From assembly GCF_014643835.1 (NCBI RefSeq), contig NZ_BMKD01000008.1:186001-250000 (forward strand): a DNA stretch of 64,000 nt, in the 5' to 3' direction. The notes below the pieces were generated by a model, which was not told where the DNA came from, did no database searches, and saw nothing but the letters and a program-made list of their open reading frames with translations. The position numbers were made by a program, and so were the translations under genes. Of the stretch, positions 43,168 to 51,770 are shown in pieces (within the stretch, counting starts at the first letter, position 1; the number at the start of each line of letters is the position of its first letter). This DNA comes from Mucilaginibacter rubeus. Lineage in GTDB: Bacteria > Bacteroidota > Bacteroidia > Sphingobacteriales > Sphingobacteriaceae.

Positions 43168-43986
43168 TTAGGGGGCTAATGGAGTGACCAGTTGGTAAGG
43201 ATATTTAACTTCCGTCAAATACAACCCGCAAGCCGGTACGCTGGTGCCGGCATTGGAGCGGTTTTTACTTTCAATAATTTCACGGATACCTTCCGGTTGC
43301 ATTTCTTCCCGGCCAATCATCATCAAGGTACCCACAATGGCCCGTACCATGTTACGCAAAAATCTGTCGGCAGTGATGTGGAAAACAATGCCGTTTTCGG
43401 TTTTCACCCATTCGGCACGGGTAATTTTGCAGTTATTGGTTTTTACCTGGGTGTTTGATTTGCTAAAACAACTAAAATCGATGTACTCCATCATAATAGC
43501 CGCGGCCTGGTTCATCAAATTAATATCAGGCACATCGCGCAATTGCCAGGAAGCCCCTTGCAAAAAAGGGTCTTTATTAAAGTGAACATGATACTGATAC
43601 GAGCGCGATGTGGCATCAAAACGGGCATGCGCATCGGCATGTACCGGGATAATATTTTTTATAGCGATATCAGGTGGGAGCAGGGCGTTGAGGCCCCTCA
43701 CCACCTGTTCATGGTTAATAGTTGATGGTTCATGGCCGTCAGCTTTGCCATGATCTATGAACGATGAACTATTACCTTCAATATCAAAATGCGCAAAAAA
43801 CTCCTTTGCATGTACGCCTGTATCTGTGCGGCCGCAGCCGGTTGTTTCTATGGGCTGCCGTAAAATTGTGCTTAGTGCCTTGTTCAGCAATTCCTGAACA
43901 CTTACGGCATTTTGCTGTATTTGCCAGCCGTGATAGGCGGTGCCGTTGTAGGCCAGTTCAATAAAATAACGCTGGTTGTTGCTCAC
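43168..43986 (-). CDS. truA: tRNA pseudouridine(38-40) synthase with 22-codon palindromic insertion
   Basis: 272 aa with a GTG start. TruA modifies positions 38-40 of tRNA. Conserved blocks are RYFIELAYNGTAYHGWQIQ, TGCGRTDTGVHAKEFFAHFD (catalytic Asp in GRTDTGVHA), RGLNALLPPDIAI and HARFDATSRSYQY. Between HFD and the RGLNALLP block lies an insert encoded by a 66-nt palindrome (43711-43776), exactly 22 codons, related to the intergenic repeat at 31751. The C-terminal residues PLAP and stop are encoded by another repeat-like sequence (43142-43190). The protein otherwise looks intact. Confidence 0.94.
   Translation of the reverse strand: MSNNQRYFIELAYNGTAYHGWQIQQNAVSVQELLNKALSTILRQPIETTGCGRTDTGVHAKEFFAHFDIEGNSSSFIDHGKADGHEPSTINHEQVVRGLNALLPPDIAIKNIIPVHADAHARFDATSRSYQYHVHFNKDPFLQGASWQLRDVPDINLMNQAAAIMMEYIDFSCFSKSNTQVKTNNCKITRAEWVKTENGIVFHITADRFLRNMVRAIVGTLMMIGREEMQPEGIREIIESKNRSNAGTSVPACGLYLTEVKYPYQLVTPLAP
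43711..43776. repeat. In-frame palindromic repeat inside truA
   Basis: 66 nt. One arm starts ATGGTTAATAGTTGATGGTT; the other, 43749-43776, is a diverged inverted copy. The intergenic sequence 31751-31783 matches both arms. Length divisible by three and no stop in the truA frame. Confidence 0.75.
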
Positions 43987-43991
43987 GACGG

Positions 43992-43999
43992 CAAAGTTA
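43992..43999 (-). promoter_or_regulatory. -7 box abutting the truA GTG start
   Basis: Minus strand TAACTTTG, then CCGTC, then GTG. No clear -33. Confidence 0.55.
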
Positions 44000-44041
44000 A
44001 TAATCTGCCGCCTATGCCGGGTTCATAATTTGGTCATAGTA

Positions 44042-44563
44042 TTATGCGGGTTCGGTTATATAGGCCTTATAGATAGCCTCAAACGCCAGTTTATTTTTAA
44101 CAGCCAGATTAAAAGGCTTATTGATAAAGGAATTGCTATAGCCAATGGTTTTTGCCAGGTTACGCAAAACATCAAAATAGGTTATTTCAATCCCTTCGAT
44201 GATCTGCACATAAAATACAATGAACACATCACGCTCCATGGCAGTTTTCCCGGTTTTAATTGCCGATATATAAGCTTCAAGCGTCATGGCTTTTATGCCA
44301 AGTACCGTCGTTTTTGATGGCGTTTCATTAATGGCGCTGTAAATAGAATCGAGATGGGTAAGCTGCTTTTGGGTAGCTTCATAACATTCCTGTACAGCCT
44401 CCTTTAAATAAGCTAAGGATGCAAGCTCTTTTATCTCTTCAAAAAAATCAATCAGATGTTTTTTACCAAAATAAATACTGTTCAGGTGCTCAAGGAAAAT
44501 CCTTTTTAAATGGACGTTCTCAAATTTAACATCTTCGGGGTTTTGTTCACTAATGCGGGGCAT
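44042..44563 (-). CDS. Ferritin-like DUF892 (YciE-type) protein
   Basis: 173 aa from ATG at 44563; a longer frame to 44857 runs back through the divergent DUF4293 gene and is rejected. Helical, with HLKRIFLEHLNSIYFGKKHLIDFFEEI, CYEATQKQLTHLDSIY and GIKAMTLEAYISAIKTGK, fitting the DUF892 four-helix bundle. Family proteins are stress-induced; some bind iron. Divergent from DUF4293. Confidence 0.78.
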   Translation of the reverse strand: MPRISEQNPEDVKFENVHLKRIFLEHLNSIYFGKKHLIDFFEEIKELASLAYLKEAVQECYEATQKQLTHLDSIYSAINETPSKTTVLGIKAMTLEAYISAIKTGKTAMERDVFIVFYVQIIEGIEITYFDVLRNLAKTIGYSNSFINKPFNLAVKNKLAFEAIYKAYITEPA

Positions 44564-44664
44564 TTGACAATTGTTTAAATACAAATAAATATACATTAAA
44601 TAATTATCATTCAAAGCAAGCGATATCGCTATTAAATTAGTGCTTCTCCAATAAGCAAAACATT

Positions 44665-44672
44665 TATATTTG
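44665..44672 (+). promoter_or_regulatory. -7 box for the DUF4293 gene
   Basis: TATATTTG fits TAnnTTTG and lies 20 nt before the ATG. No clear -33 TTTG at the usual distance. Confidence 0.5.
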
Positions 44673-44692
44673 CCTTTATAATTTTTAATATC

Positions 44693-45160
44693 ATGCTGCA
44701 ACGCATCCAAAGCATTTACCTTTTGTTCGCCAGCCTTGTGCTGTTCGCCCTTTTCTTTTTTCCGCTTGCCCACAACGTCTATGTTAATGATAAACCATCC
44801 AGCATTATGGTTACCGGTATTTACCAGGATGTGAACGGCGTACAGCAACATACCCAAACATTTGTGGCACTCGCCGCTATAACAGCTATTGTTGCCCTCA
44901 TTCCCCTGGTCATCATTTTTCTATATAAAAACCGAAAACAGCAAATAGCCTTCTGCTACAGCGCTATACTGGTACTTATTGGCTACAGTTTCTGGATGGC
45001 ACAAACTGTTAAAGGCGCAGCAGGCAGCATTACCCTTGACACACGCACGATGGGTATTGGCCTGTTCCTTACTTCATTAAGCATCATACTGATCATCTTC
45101 GCACAAAAAAGCATAAAAAAAGATGAGAAGCTGGTAAAATCGGCCGACAGGTTGAGGTAA
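44693..45160 (+). CDS. DUF4293 family membrane protein
   Basis: 155 aa with four predicted membrane helices (about 8-28, 55-80, 88-105 and 118-140). The N-terminus MLQRIQSIYLLFASLVL is the typical start of DUF4293, a Bacteroidota-specific family of unknown function. A charged C-terminal tail follows. Transcribed divergently from the DUF892 gene. Confidence 0.85.
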   Translation: MLQRIQSIYLLFASLVLFALFFFPLAHNVYVNDKPSSIMVTGIYQDVNGVQQHTQTFVALAAITAIVALIPLVIIFLYKNRKQQIAFCYSAILVLIGYSFWMAQTVKGAAGSITLDTRTMGIGLFLTSLSIILIIFAQKSIKKDEKLVKSADRLR

Positions 45161-45535
45161 CCCCGGTTAGCGTTAAGTCGACAGTACTAAGTCGGAAGTT
45201 AAAAGTCTGGTTTTTCTTTTTCATACCTGGAGCTTGTGGCTGAAGCCTTAAGTCCCTTTTTTGCAATACTGGTGTAAAAACCAGGTAATGGATTGATGAT
45301 TTTCATGCTTACTAAAGCCCCTTATTATCAAAAATCGGGCTTTAAAAACCGGAGAAAAAAGTAATCCTTGTTATGAAATTATTAATTAACTGGTTTTTTT
45401 TCAGTCAATTAGTGGCTTATTCTCAATAATACTACCAAACTTCATTTTATCTCAACCCGCCTATTGGAATTATAAAACATTAACACTATCTTTGCGCCCG
45501 ATTTGACGATGTTGTCAAATTCGTTATTTAAATTC
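45161..45535. other. 375-bp spacer before the DEAD-box helicase
   Basis: Begins with AAGTCG/AAGTCT words (45172-45212) related to the dispersed repeats at 13965 and 34723. A low-complexity A/T-rich stretch follows, and the helicase promoter lies at 45464-45494. I see no convincing reading frame. Confidence 0.6.
45464..45494 (+). promoter_or_regulatory. Promoter of the DEAD-box helicase
   Basis: -33 TTG (45464-45466), 20-nt spacer, -7 TATCTTTG (45487-45494). Supports ATG 45536 as start, because ATG 45509 would lie almost at the transcription start. Confidence 0.65.
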
Positions 45536-47371
45536 ATGAACAACCCATTTATTGAACTGGGAATCCGTCATGATATTGTTAATGCCATCTCTGAGTTAGG
45601 ATTTGAGAATCCTACACCAATCCAGGAGCAGTCAATCCCGGTATTGTTAACAGGCAGCAACGATTTTGTCGGATTAGCCCAAACCGGGACCGGAAAAACT
45701 GCTGCCTTTGGCCTACCATTATTGGAACTGCTTGATTTCGAAGAAAATCATCCACAGGCACTTGTTTTATGCCCAACACGCGAACTTTGTTTACAAATCG
45801 CGAACGACATTAAGAACTACTCCAAAAAAATGAGCAACGTACACGTTGTTGCTGTTTATGGCGGAGCAAGCATTATGGATCAGTTACGTCAGATCAAACG
45901 CGGCGTACAGATCGTAGTTGCTACACCAGGGCGTATGCTTGATATCATTAACCGTAAGGCTATTGATTTTTCGGCTGTGAAGTATGTAGTATTGGATGAG
46001 GCTGATGAAATGCTCAATATGGGCTTTCAGGAAGACATTGATAGTATCTTATCTACCACACCCGAAGAGAAAAAAACCTGGCTATTCTCGGCCACCATGC
46101 CTGCCGAAGTTAGGCGGATCGCGAAAAAATACATGACCGATCCTTTCGAGCTTACCATGGGCGCAAAAAACACCGGCAATGCCAACATCGAGCATGAGTA
46201 CTATATAGTACGTGCACGTGACAAGTATGCCGCGTTTAAACGTATTGTTGACTTTAATCCTGATATTTTTGGTATCGTATTTTGCCGTACCAAAATTGAA
46301 ACCCAGGAAATTGCTGAATCGCTGATCAAAGACGGCTACAATGCCGATTCATTGCACGGTGACCTTTCACAGCAACAACGCGATAAAGTGATGAAACGCT
46401 ACCGTGAGCGCAGCCTGCAATTATTAATTGCTACTGACGTTGCCGCACGTGGTATCGACGTTAACGACGTAACTCACGTTATTAACTATTCATTACCCGA
46501 CGAGATTGAAAACTACACTCACCGTAGCGGCCGTACAGCCCGTGCAGGTAAAACCGGTGTATCAATCTCTATCGTTAACGCCAAAGAATTAGGCAAAATT
46601 CGCCAGATTGAGCGTGTTATTGGTAAAAAATTCGTGAAAGCTGAGATCCCTACAGGTTTTGATGTTTGCGAAAAACAATTATTCTCTATCGTTCACAAAG
46701 TACATAACGTAACTGTTAACGAAGAGCAGATTGAGCAATACCTGCCGCGCATTTATGACGAGTTTAAAGATTTCACCAAGGAAGATTTCATCAAACGATT
46801 TGCTTCAATTGAATTTAACCGTTTCCTTGATTATTACAAAAACGCTCCTGACCTGAATGCCAGCGTTGAAGAAGGCCGTAACAGGTTCGAAGAACGCGGC
46901 GAACGCGGCAATGGTGTACGTGGCAACTTTACCCGTTTATTTATAAACTTAGGTTCGGTTGATGAATTTAACCGCGGCGATTTGTTAGGTTACATCTGTA
47001 ACACTACCAAAATAAGCGGCCGTACCGTAGGTAAAATCGATGTTAAAGGTGTGTACTCTTTCTTTGAAGTACAAAACGAAGATGTTGATAAAGTGATGGC
47101 CAGCTTTAAAGAAGCCGAATATAAAGGTCGTCCGGTAAGGATCGAGATCTCAGGCGAAGGCACCAGCGAACGTCGTGAAGGCGGATATCGTGGTGGTGAC
47201 CGCAGAGAAGGCGGATACCGTGGCGGAGATCGCCGTGAAGGTGGCTACCGTGGTGGTGACCGTCGTGAAGGCGGATACCGTAGTAACGAACGCCGCGAAC
47301 ACAGTGGTGGTTTCCGCGACTTTTCAGGCAAACCCCGTGAAGATCGTCCTGAGCGCAGAAGGAGATTTTAA
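45536..47371 (+). CDS. DEAD-box RNA helicase with DbpA-like domain and RGG-type repeats
   Basis: 611 aa from ATG at 45536. RecA-like domains: Q motif PTPIQEQSIP, AQTGTGKTAAF, PTRELCLQ, DEAD in VVLDEADEML, SATMP, and HRSGRTARAG. A DbpA-type RNA-binding domain lies at about 455-535 (LFINLGSVDEFNRGDLLGYI). The tail has four near-identical 10-residue units, RREGGYRGGD type, encoded by 30-nt repeats at 47171-47290. Unwinds RNA in ribosome assembly, mRNA decay or cold adaptation, by family. Has its own promoter and terminator. Confidence 0.94.
   Translation: MNNPFIELGIRHDIVNAISELGFENPTPIQEQSIPVLLTGSNDFVGLAQTGTGKTAAFGLPLLELLDFEENHPQALVLCPTRELCLQIANDIKNYSKKMSNVHVVAVYGGASIMDQLRQIKRGVQIVVATPGRMLDIINRKAIDFSAVKYVVLDEADEMLNMGFQEDIDSILSTTPEEKKTWLFSATMPAEVRRIAKKYMTDPFELTMGAKNTGNANIEHEYYIVRARDKYAAFKRIVDFNPDIFGIVFCRTKIETQEIAESLIKDGYNADSLHGDLSQQQRDKVMKRYRERSLQLLIATDVAARGIDVNDVTHVINYSLPDEIENYTHRSGRTARAGKTGVSISIVNAKELGKIRQIERVIGKKFVKAEIPTGFDVCEKQLFSIVHKVHNVTVNEEQIEQYLPRIYDEFKDFTKEDFIKRFASIEFNRFLDYYKNAPDLNASVEEGRNRFEERGERGNGVRGNFTRLFINLGSVDEFNRGDLLGYICNTTKISGRTVGKIDVKGVYSFFEVQNEDVDKVMASFKEAEYKGRPVRIEISGEGTSERREGGYRGGDRREGGYRGGDRREGGYRGGDRREGGYRSNERREHSGGFRDFSGKPREDRPERRRRF
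47171..47290 (+). repeat. Four tandem 30-nt units in the helicase tail
   Basis: Each unit encodes RREGGYRGGD or a close variant; the last reads RREGGYRSNE. Copies differ mainly at synonymous positions. Confidence 0.85.
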
Positions 47372-47385
47372 TCATCCATCATAAA

Positions 47386-47418
47386 AAAACCACCATGTGC
47401 AAAGCATGTGGTGGTTTT
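47386..47418 (+). terminator. Terminator after the helicase
   Basis: AAAACCACCATGTGC (47386-47400) pairs with GCATGTGGTGGTTTT (47404-47418), with a 2-nt irregularity. Confidence 0.8.
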
Positions 47419-47600
47419 CATGAGCTTCCTTTAGTAAGAAGCATTAGTTTTAGTTTAGTTTTGTTAACAAAGCCTTTTTACCGCTGCATACGGGAACAAA
47501 GGCTTTTGTTTTATATATAAGCCCGCCTTTTCTGGTTATAAGCAAACTTCAACCTATCCATAAAACTTATGAGCTTTAGGCATTCAGCTTTCCGCTTACA

Positions 47601-47921
47601 TTAACGGCTAAATTCAACAATATCCGAATCCGGATAACAAAGCGTTAGCTTACTGTCGGTAAGTTCCTTAATAAAAAACTTGGTATAAGGCCTGCTCCCC
47701 TGGTAGGAGGTGTAAATGGTATCATTTTTTACAAAATAATCCTCTTTGCTTGCCTGCCCGTCGTCCATAATAAAATCTTTATCCGTTATTGAAAGCTTGG
47801 TAGCACCATCCTTGGATTTCCAGTTACCTTCCAGCTTTTTATTGGCAGCCGGCGGCTCAGAACAAGCGTATATCAATAACATGCCTGCAACTGCAGCAAA
47901 TATGGGAGCAAACTTTTTCAT
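47601..47921 (-). CDS. Small lipoprotein, lipocalin-like
   Basis: 106 aa. The N-terminus MKKFAPIFAAVAGMLLIYAC is a lipoprotein signal (YAC at the lipobox). KKLEGNWKSKDGATKLSITDKDFIMDD resembles the opening strands of small lipocalin-like proteins of Bacteroidota; the rest is predicted beta. No known function. Follows a small secreted protein gene on the same strand with a 47-nt gap. Confidence 0.72.
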   Translation of the reverse strand: MKKFAPIFAAVAGMLLIYACSEPPAANKKLEGNWKSKDGATKLSITDKDFIMDDGQASKEDYFVKNDTIYTSYQGSRPYTKFFIKELTDSKLTLCYPDSDIVEFSR

Positions 47922-47968
47922 GACGGATCAGGATTTTTTAGAACGGCTTACGCCTTTGTTGAATTTAA

Positions 47969-48280
47969 TTATTGGGTAGGTTTATCAATCAGTTCAGATT
48001 TTTTCAGATAAACCCGGTGACCTTTTTTATTCACATAAAAATAATGCGAATATTTATCAATGTAAATGGTTTCGCCATTAGGGCCAGCCTTGCCGGCATA
48101 TTTCTTATCAGCTACCGTAGCTGCGCCTTTAGCCGCAATCTCGGATGTTTTATGGCCTATTTTTTTTGTGGTTTTGCTGATCTTCCCACCGAGGGTTGAA
48201 TCCTTATGCGTTTGGGCAAAGCCCGGGCTAACCATAAATGTACCGGCAGCAAACAGGGCTATTTTAAACAGATTTTTCAT
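47969..48280 (-). CDS. Small secreted hypothetical protein
   Basis: 103 aa, signal peptide MKNLFKIALFAAGTFMVSPGFA. The mature part is basic: SKTTKKIGHKTSEIAAKGAATVADKKYAGK, then a Tyr-rich end YIDKYSHYFYVNKKGHRVYLKKSEL that may be a small beta unit. No family recognised. Located between gpsA and the lipocalin-like lipoprotein, all on the minus strand. Confidence 0.7.
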   Translation of the reverse strand: MKNLFKIALFAAGTFMVSPGFAQTHKDSTLGGKISKTTKKIGHKTSEIAAKGAATVADKKYAGKAGPNGETIYIDKYSHYFYVNKKGHRVYLKKSELIDKPTQ

Positions 48281-48310
48281 ATTGACAGTAATTAAGTTTC
48301 TTTAATAAAA

Positions 48311-49321
48311 TCAACTCAATTTCTCGGCCAAATTTCTCATTTCTACTACAGGTGAGCGTTTTTGATATAAAATAGCATAAACAGCTTCGCATATAGGGAT
48401 GCTCACGCCGTATTGCTTATTAACCTCGTGTAGGCAATTTACTGCATAGTACCCCTCGGCAATCATGTTCATTTCCAGTTGGGCCGATGTTACTGTATAT
48501 CCCTTGCCTATCATGTTACCAAAGGTGCGGTTACGGCTAAATTGCGAATAAGCAGTAACCAGCAAATCGCCCAGGTAAGCCGATTCTTTAATATCCCTGT
48601 CGATAGGATGTACAGCGGCTACAAAACGCTCCAATTCGCGAATAGCGTTTGATATCAGCACCGCCTGGAAATTATCTCCATAGCCCACACCATGGCAAAT
48701 ACCACTGGCAATTGCGTATACATTCTTCAAAACAGCCCCGTATTCTGTACCATAGATATCATCAGAAATGTTTGTTTTGATATACCGGGTATTGATCATG
48801 CCCGCAAACTGCGAGGCAAGTCTTGTATCTCCGGAAGCTATAGTTAAATATGATAATTTTTCGAGCGCCACTTCCTCGGCATGGCACGGACCGCTGATCA
48901 CCATAAAATCATCAAACGATATATCGTATTTTTGATGGAGGAATTCGGCAATTATCAGGTTTTCATCGGGCACGATACCTTTTATAGCCGATACTATCTT
49001 TTTACCTTTCAGATCGGCAGTGGTAATGTCTTTTAGTGCGTCTTTCAAAAAAGCAGCCGGTACATTAAGCAACACAATGTCAGCAGCCGCTATGAGTGGT
49101 TTCAGATCGGTAGATATATTTTGTTCGGGAAGTTTGATCTCCACCGAACTCAGGTAATGCGGATTACGCGCAAACTTTTTCAAATGTTCCACAGCTTCGG
49201 CGTTACGCATCCACCAAAAAATTTCTTTTGGGGTGGTGTTGTCGATAAGCATTTTGATATTAGCCGTAGCCCAGCTCCCCCCGCCAACAACTGTGATCTT
49301 GTTTAATTTTTTATCCATCAA
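48311..49321 (-). CDS. gpsA: NAD(P)-dependent glycerol-3-phosphate dehydrogenase
   Basis: 336 aa. Reduces dihydroxyacetone phosphate to sn-glycerol 3-phosphate for phospholipid synthesis. Rossmann motif TVVGGGSWATANIKML (GxGxW/A), VSAIKGIVPDENLIIAEFL, SGPCHAEEVAL, the active-site region EYGAVLKNVYAIASGICHGVGYGDNFQA, and YLGDLLVTAYSQFSRNRTFGNMIGKG. Full length. Forms a minus-strand set with two small envelope-protein genes. Confidence 0.95.
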   Translation of the reverse strand: MMDKKLNKITVVGGGSWATANIKMLIDNTTPKEIFWWMRNAEAVEHLKKFARNPHYLSSVEIKLPEQNISTDLKPLIAAADIVLLNVPAAFLKDALKDITTADLKGKKIVSAIKGIVPDENLIIAEFLHQKYDISFDDFMVISGPCHAEEVALEKLSYLTIASGDTRLASQFAGMINTRYIKTNISDDIYGTEYGAVLKNVYAIASGICHGVGYGDNFQAVLISNAIRELERFVAAVHPIDRDIKESAYLGDLLVTAYSQFSRNRTFGNMIGKGYTVTSAQLEMNMIAEGYYAVNCLHEVNKQYGVSIPICEAVYAILYQKRSPVVEMRNLAEKLS

Positions 49322-49588
49322 TAAATAATAGAAATATCGCTGCCTGGTTTTAATCGGCCAAGCAAATTAATGAAATATTATGCAGATTGGCGAATGAGAG
49401 AAAAAGTGGGCCGAATTACTTTTCTGAACCTTTTTTGCAAGACAATAACCTGGCTCCGGGCCGATGCTACCGTTTTTCTTTTCTAAGTTAAGGCGTTTAA
49501 GATAGCTTGCATGCTCCCGGGTTTCTTTTATCGGGATGGTCGGTTAAAGAATCACAGAGGAGCGCAGGATGCTATTAGTTGTTAAGCA

Positions 49589-51745
49589 TCAATTTAAAAA
49601 CACCTCATCCAAAAACACCCAGCCCGGTTTGCCTTTGGCCGGATGCCATGCCGGCACGCTTTTAAGCGGTTGGGCAACCAGTTTGATGCAGGATATCTTT
49701 TGTTCGGATTTTAACTTACATTCCAATGGGATCAAAGCAAACGGATCGGATTTTTTTGGTGCCCCTGTTTTAAGTGTGCTCAACAGCTTGAGATGGTTTT
49801 GATCGGTGCCTCCCCAAACCTCAACTCCGGCGGGCAAAAAGATCTGGGAACCTGTATTGCGCATTACATTGAGGCCAACCGAATGCAGATCAATTGGTTT
49901 ATTAAACCACATGATCACCGTCAGATCCTTTTGCGATGCAACCCATTTTCCGTTGCCAAAATTGTCGCCGCCTAATTCTTTATCGATAATTGTTTTAGCG
50001 CCATCGCCTTTGTATTTGTCGTCAGGATATTTGACAAAGCTGATGCTATCAGGCGTATAGGCACATTTATAAACATTGAATTGCACGGTATCGCTGCCAA
50101 TCCATCCCGCTTTAAACGCCCTTGTCCTGATCGCAGTACTTCGGGTAAGTATAATTCCCGGTTTGTAAGATGCAGCCTTGATACTATCAGGCACCGAACC
50201 ATCAGTAGTGTACCGAATATCCGCACCTTTTATAGGGTTGCTAAGTAGTAAAGCATAACTCTGCTTAAATATAACTGCCGTATTTTTTAACTGCGGACTG
50301 GTGAGCTTAAGCGCCTTACCATCATCCTTAAAGCCGGTTAACAGGCTCAGTTTGGGGTTTTGTTTTTGAAGCGATTGCAGATCGGCCGGGTTCAGGCCGC
50401 TATTCCATACCGCCAGTTCATTGAGGCTTTTTATAGCGACGAGCTGTTTTACATCGGCTATATTAAGTTTAACACCCGTTAGTGAAATACTTTTGAGGTA
50501 TTTTAAACCTGCTAATTCCTTTAAACCTTTGCCCGTAACATCGCTGAAGTTAAGGTTTAGCCTGCGAAGGTTTTCAAATTTGGCGATGGTTTTCAGGTCG
50601 GCGTCCTTTACGGGCATCTTGTTCAGATCGAGCGATACCACCTGTTTTTTTATAGAACTTAACTCCTCCAGCACTTTTACATTATAGGTGCTTTTATTGT
50701 AAATATTAACCGCCAGCGCCGGCGACTCGCTGGCCAGCGGATAAACCACCCGGTAGTTGTTGTTCAGCTTTTGAATTTCCTTTTCGTTAGCTGCCGAAAA
50801 GTCATAAACCTCTTCTTCGCTTTCTGCGGGTTTTAAGTGGGTGGCGGCTATCATCCGTAATGAATCGTTAGCTGGCAGGTCGATCACTTTTTTGCCGAAG
50901 CGTGCCTTGCTTTTTACCCACAGGTAAAGCAGCATTTTTTCATCATCGGTAAGCTGCGTTTTGCCGGTAGGTGGCATGTGTTTCTTTTCGGTTTCGGGCA
51001 GGTGCACGCGCTGCAGTAACAAGCTCATGGCCGGGTCGCCAGCGATGAATAGTTTGCCGTTTTTACCGCCTTTCATGATTGCCGCCGAATCAGTGAGCAT
51101 TAAGCCGCCTTTCATTTTATCGGCATTATGGCAGCTTTGGCATTTTACCTCAAATATGGGGCGGATCACATCGTTATAAACCAGCGCCTGGTCTATCGGT
51201 ACAGCGTTCTTGCTTTTATCCATCACCGGGCCCAAAACAAAATCCTGCCCGTGGGTAAGGTTGCCGCCAAGGTGCCCGGCAACAATCAAACAAAAAACAG
51301 TTATCACGGCTCCGGCTTTAGCCAGCGTTACGGTATATTTTGATGTATGGCGAATGAGATATACACCATAGCCGGCAAAGGCCACGCTTACGCCAAACCA
51401 TTTATGCCATTGTAAGGTATCACCTTCGTATCCCGGTTCTCTTGAAAGGAACAAGCCCATGATCACCGTTATTGATGACAGTAATGCACCCAGCAGCAGC
51501 AGGTAACTTGTAAAGGTTTGATACAGTTTTTCGTTAATAAACTCGGCCCGATAACGGAAAAACTCCATCACCATGGCCAGCATCAGTATCACGATGGGGA
51601 AATGCAGAATGAGTGGGTGCATACGGCCAACCGGTTGCAGCCAGCGGGGCACAACCAGGCTATCGCCGGCTATAAGCAGCACTACAATAAAAATATTAAG
51701 GGCAAATAATGTCCCTTCCGCAAAACCTTTGTGGCTGCTTTTCAT
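49589..51745 (-). CDS. Membrane DUF2231 / planctomycete-type cytochrome / LRR / chitobiase-C fusion
   Basis: 718 aa. Four or five N-terminal helices (about 12-160) include a DUF2231-type GRMHPLILHFPIVILML. A PSC1-like cytochrome segment (about 190-290) has EVKCQSCHNADKMKGGL (CxxCH) and KHMPPTGKTQLT, giving one covalent haem. A leucine-rich-repeat stretch spans about 370-470, a chitobiase-C-like beta domain about 490-560 (ADIRYTTDGSVPD), and a discoidin-like end about 580-718. Last in a four-gene minus-strand cluster with DUF1553, DUF1501 and NHL genes. Likely membrane electron transfer plus ligand binding. Confidence 0.82.
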   Translation of the reverse strand: MKSSHKGFAEGTLFALNIFIVVLLIAGDSLVVPRWLQPVGRMHPLILHFPIVILMLAMVMEFFRYRAEFINEKLYQTFTSYLLLLGALLSSITVIMGLFLSREPGYEGDTLQWHKWFGVSVAFAGYGVYLIRHTSKYTVTLAKAGAVITVFCLIVAGHLGGNLTHGQDFVLGPVMDKSKNAVPIDQALVYNDVIRPIFEVKCQSCHNADKMKGGLMLTDSAAIMKGGKNGKLFIAGDPAMSLLLQRVHLPETEKKHMPPTGKTQLTDDEKMLLYLWVKSKARFGKKVIDLPANDSLRMIAATHLKPAESEEEVYDFSAANEKEIQKLNNNYRVVYPLASESPALAVNIYNKSTYNVKVLEELSSIKKQVVSLDLNKMPVKDADLKTIAKFENLRRLNLNFSDVTGKGLKELAGLKYLKSISLTGVKLNIADVKQLVAIKSLNELAVWNSGLNPADLQSLQKQNPKLSLLTGFKDDGKALKLTSPQLKNTAVIFKQSYALLLSNPIKGADIRYTTDGSVPDSIKAASYKPGIILTRSTAIRTRAFKAGWIGSDTVQFNVYKCAYTPDSISFVKYPDDKYKGDGAKTIIDKELGGDNFGNGKWVASQKDLTVIMWFNKPIDLHSVGLNVMRNTGSQIFLPAGVEVWGGTDQNHLKLLSTLKTGAPKKSDPFALIPLECKLKSEQKISCIKLVAQPLKSVPAWHPAKGKPGWVFLDEVFLN

Positions 51746-51770
51746 ATACGCCGGGCTATATGTGTATTAA

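Noticed and set aside
44564-44857. N-terminal extension of the DUF892 protein
   Set aside because: It runs through the divergent promoter and into the DUF4293 coding region; residues do not resemble DUF892, and ATG 44563 gives a normal length.
47171-47290. Regular 30-nt repeats resembling a small CRISPR array
   Set aside because: There are no spacers; units are contiguous, in frame, and encode the helicase tail.
49106-49321. Antisense reading frame within gpsA
   Set aside because: Shadow of the clear gpsA frame; no conserved features.
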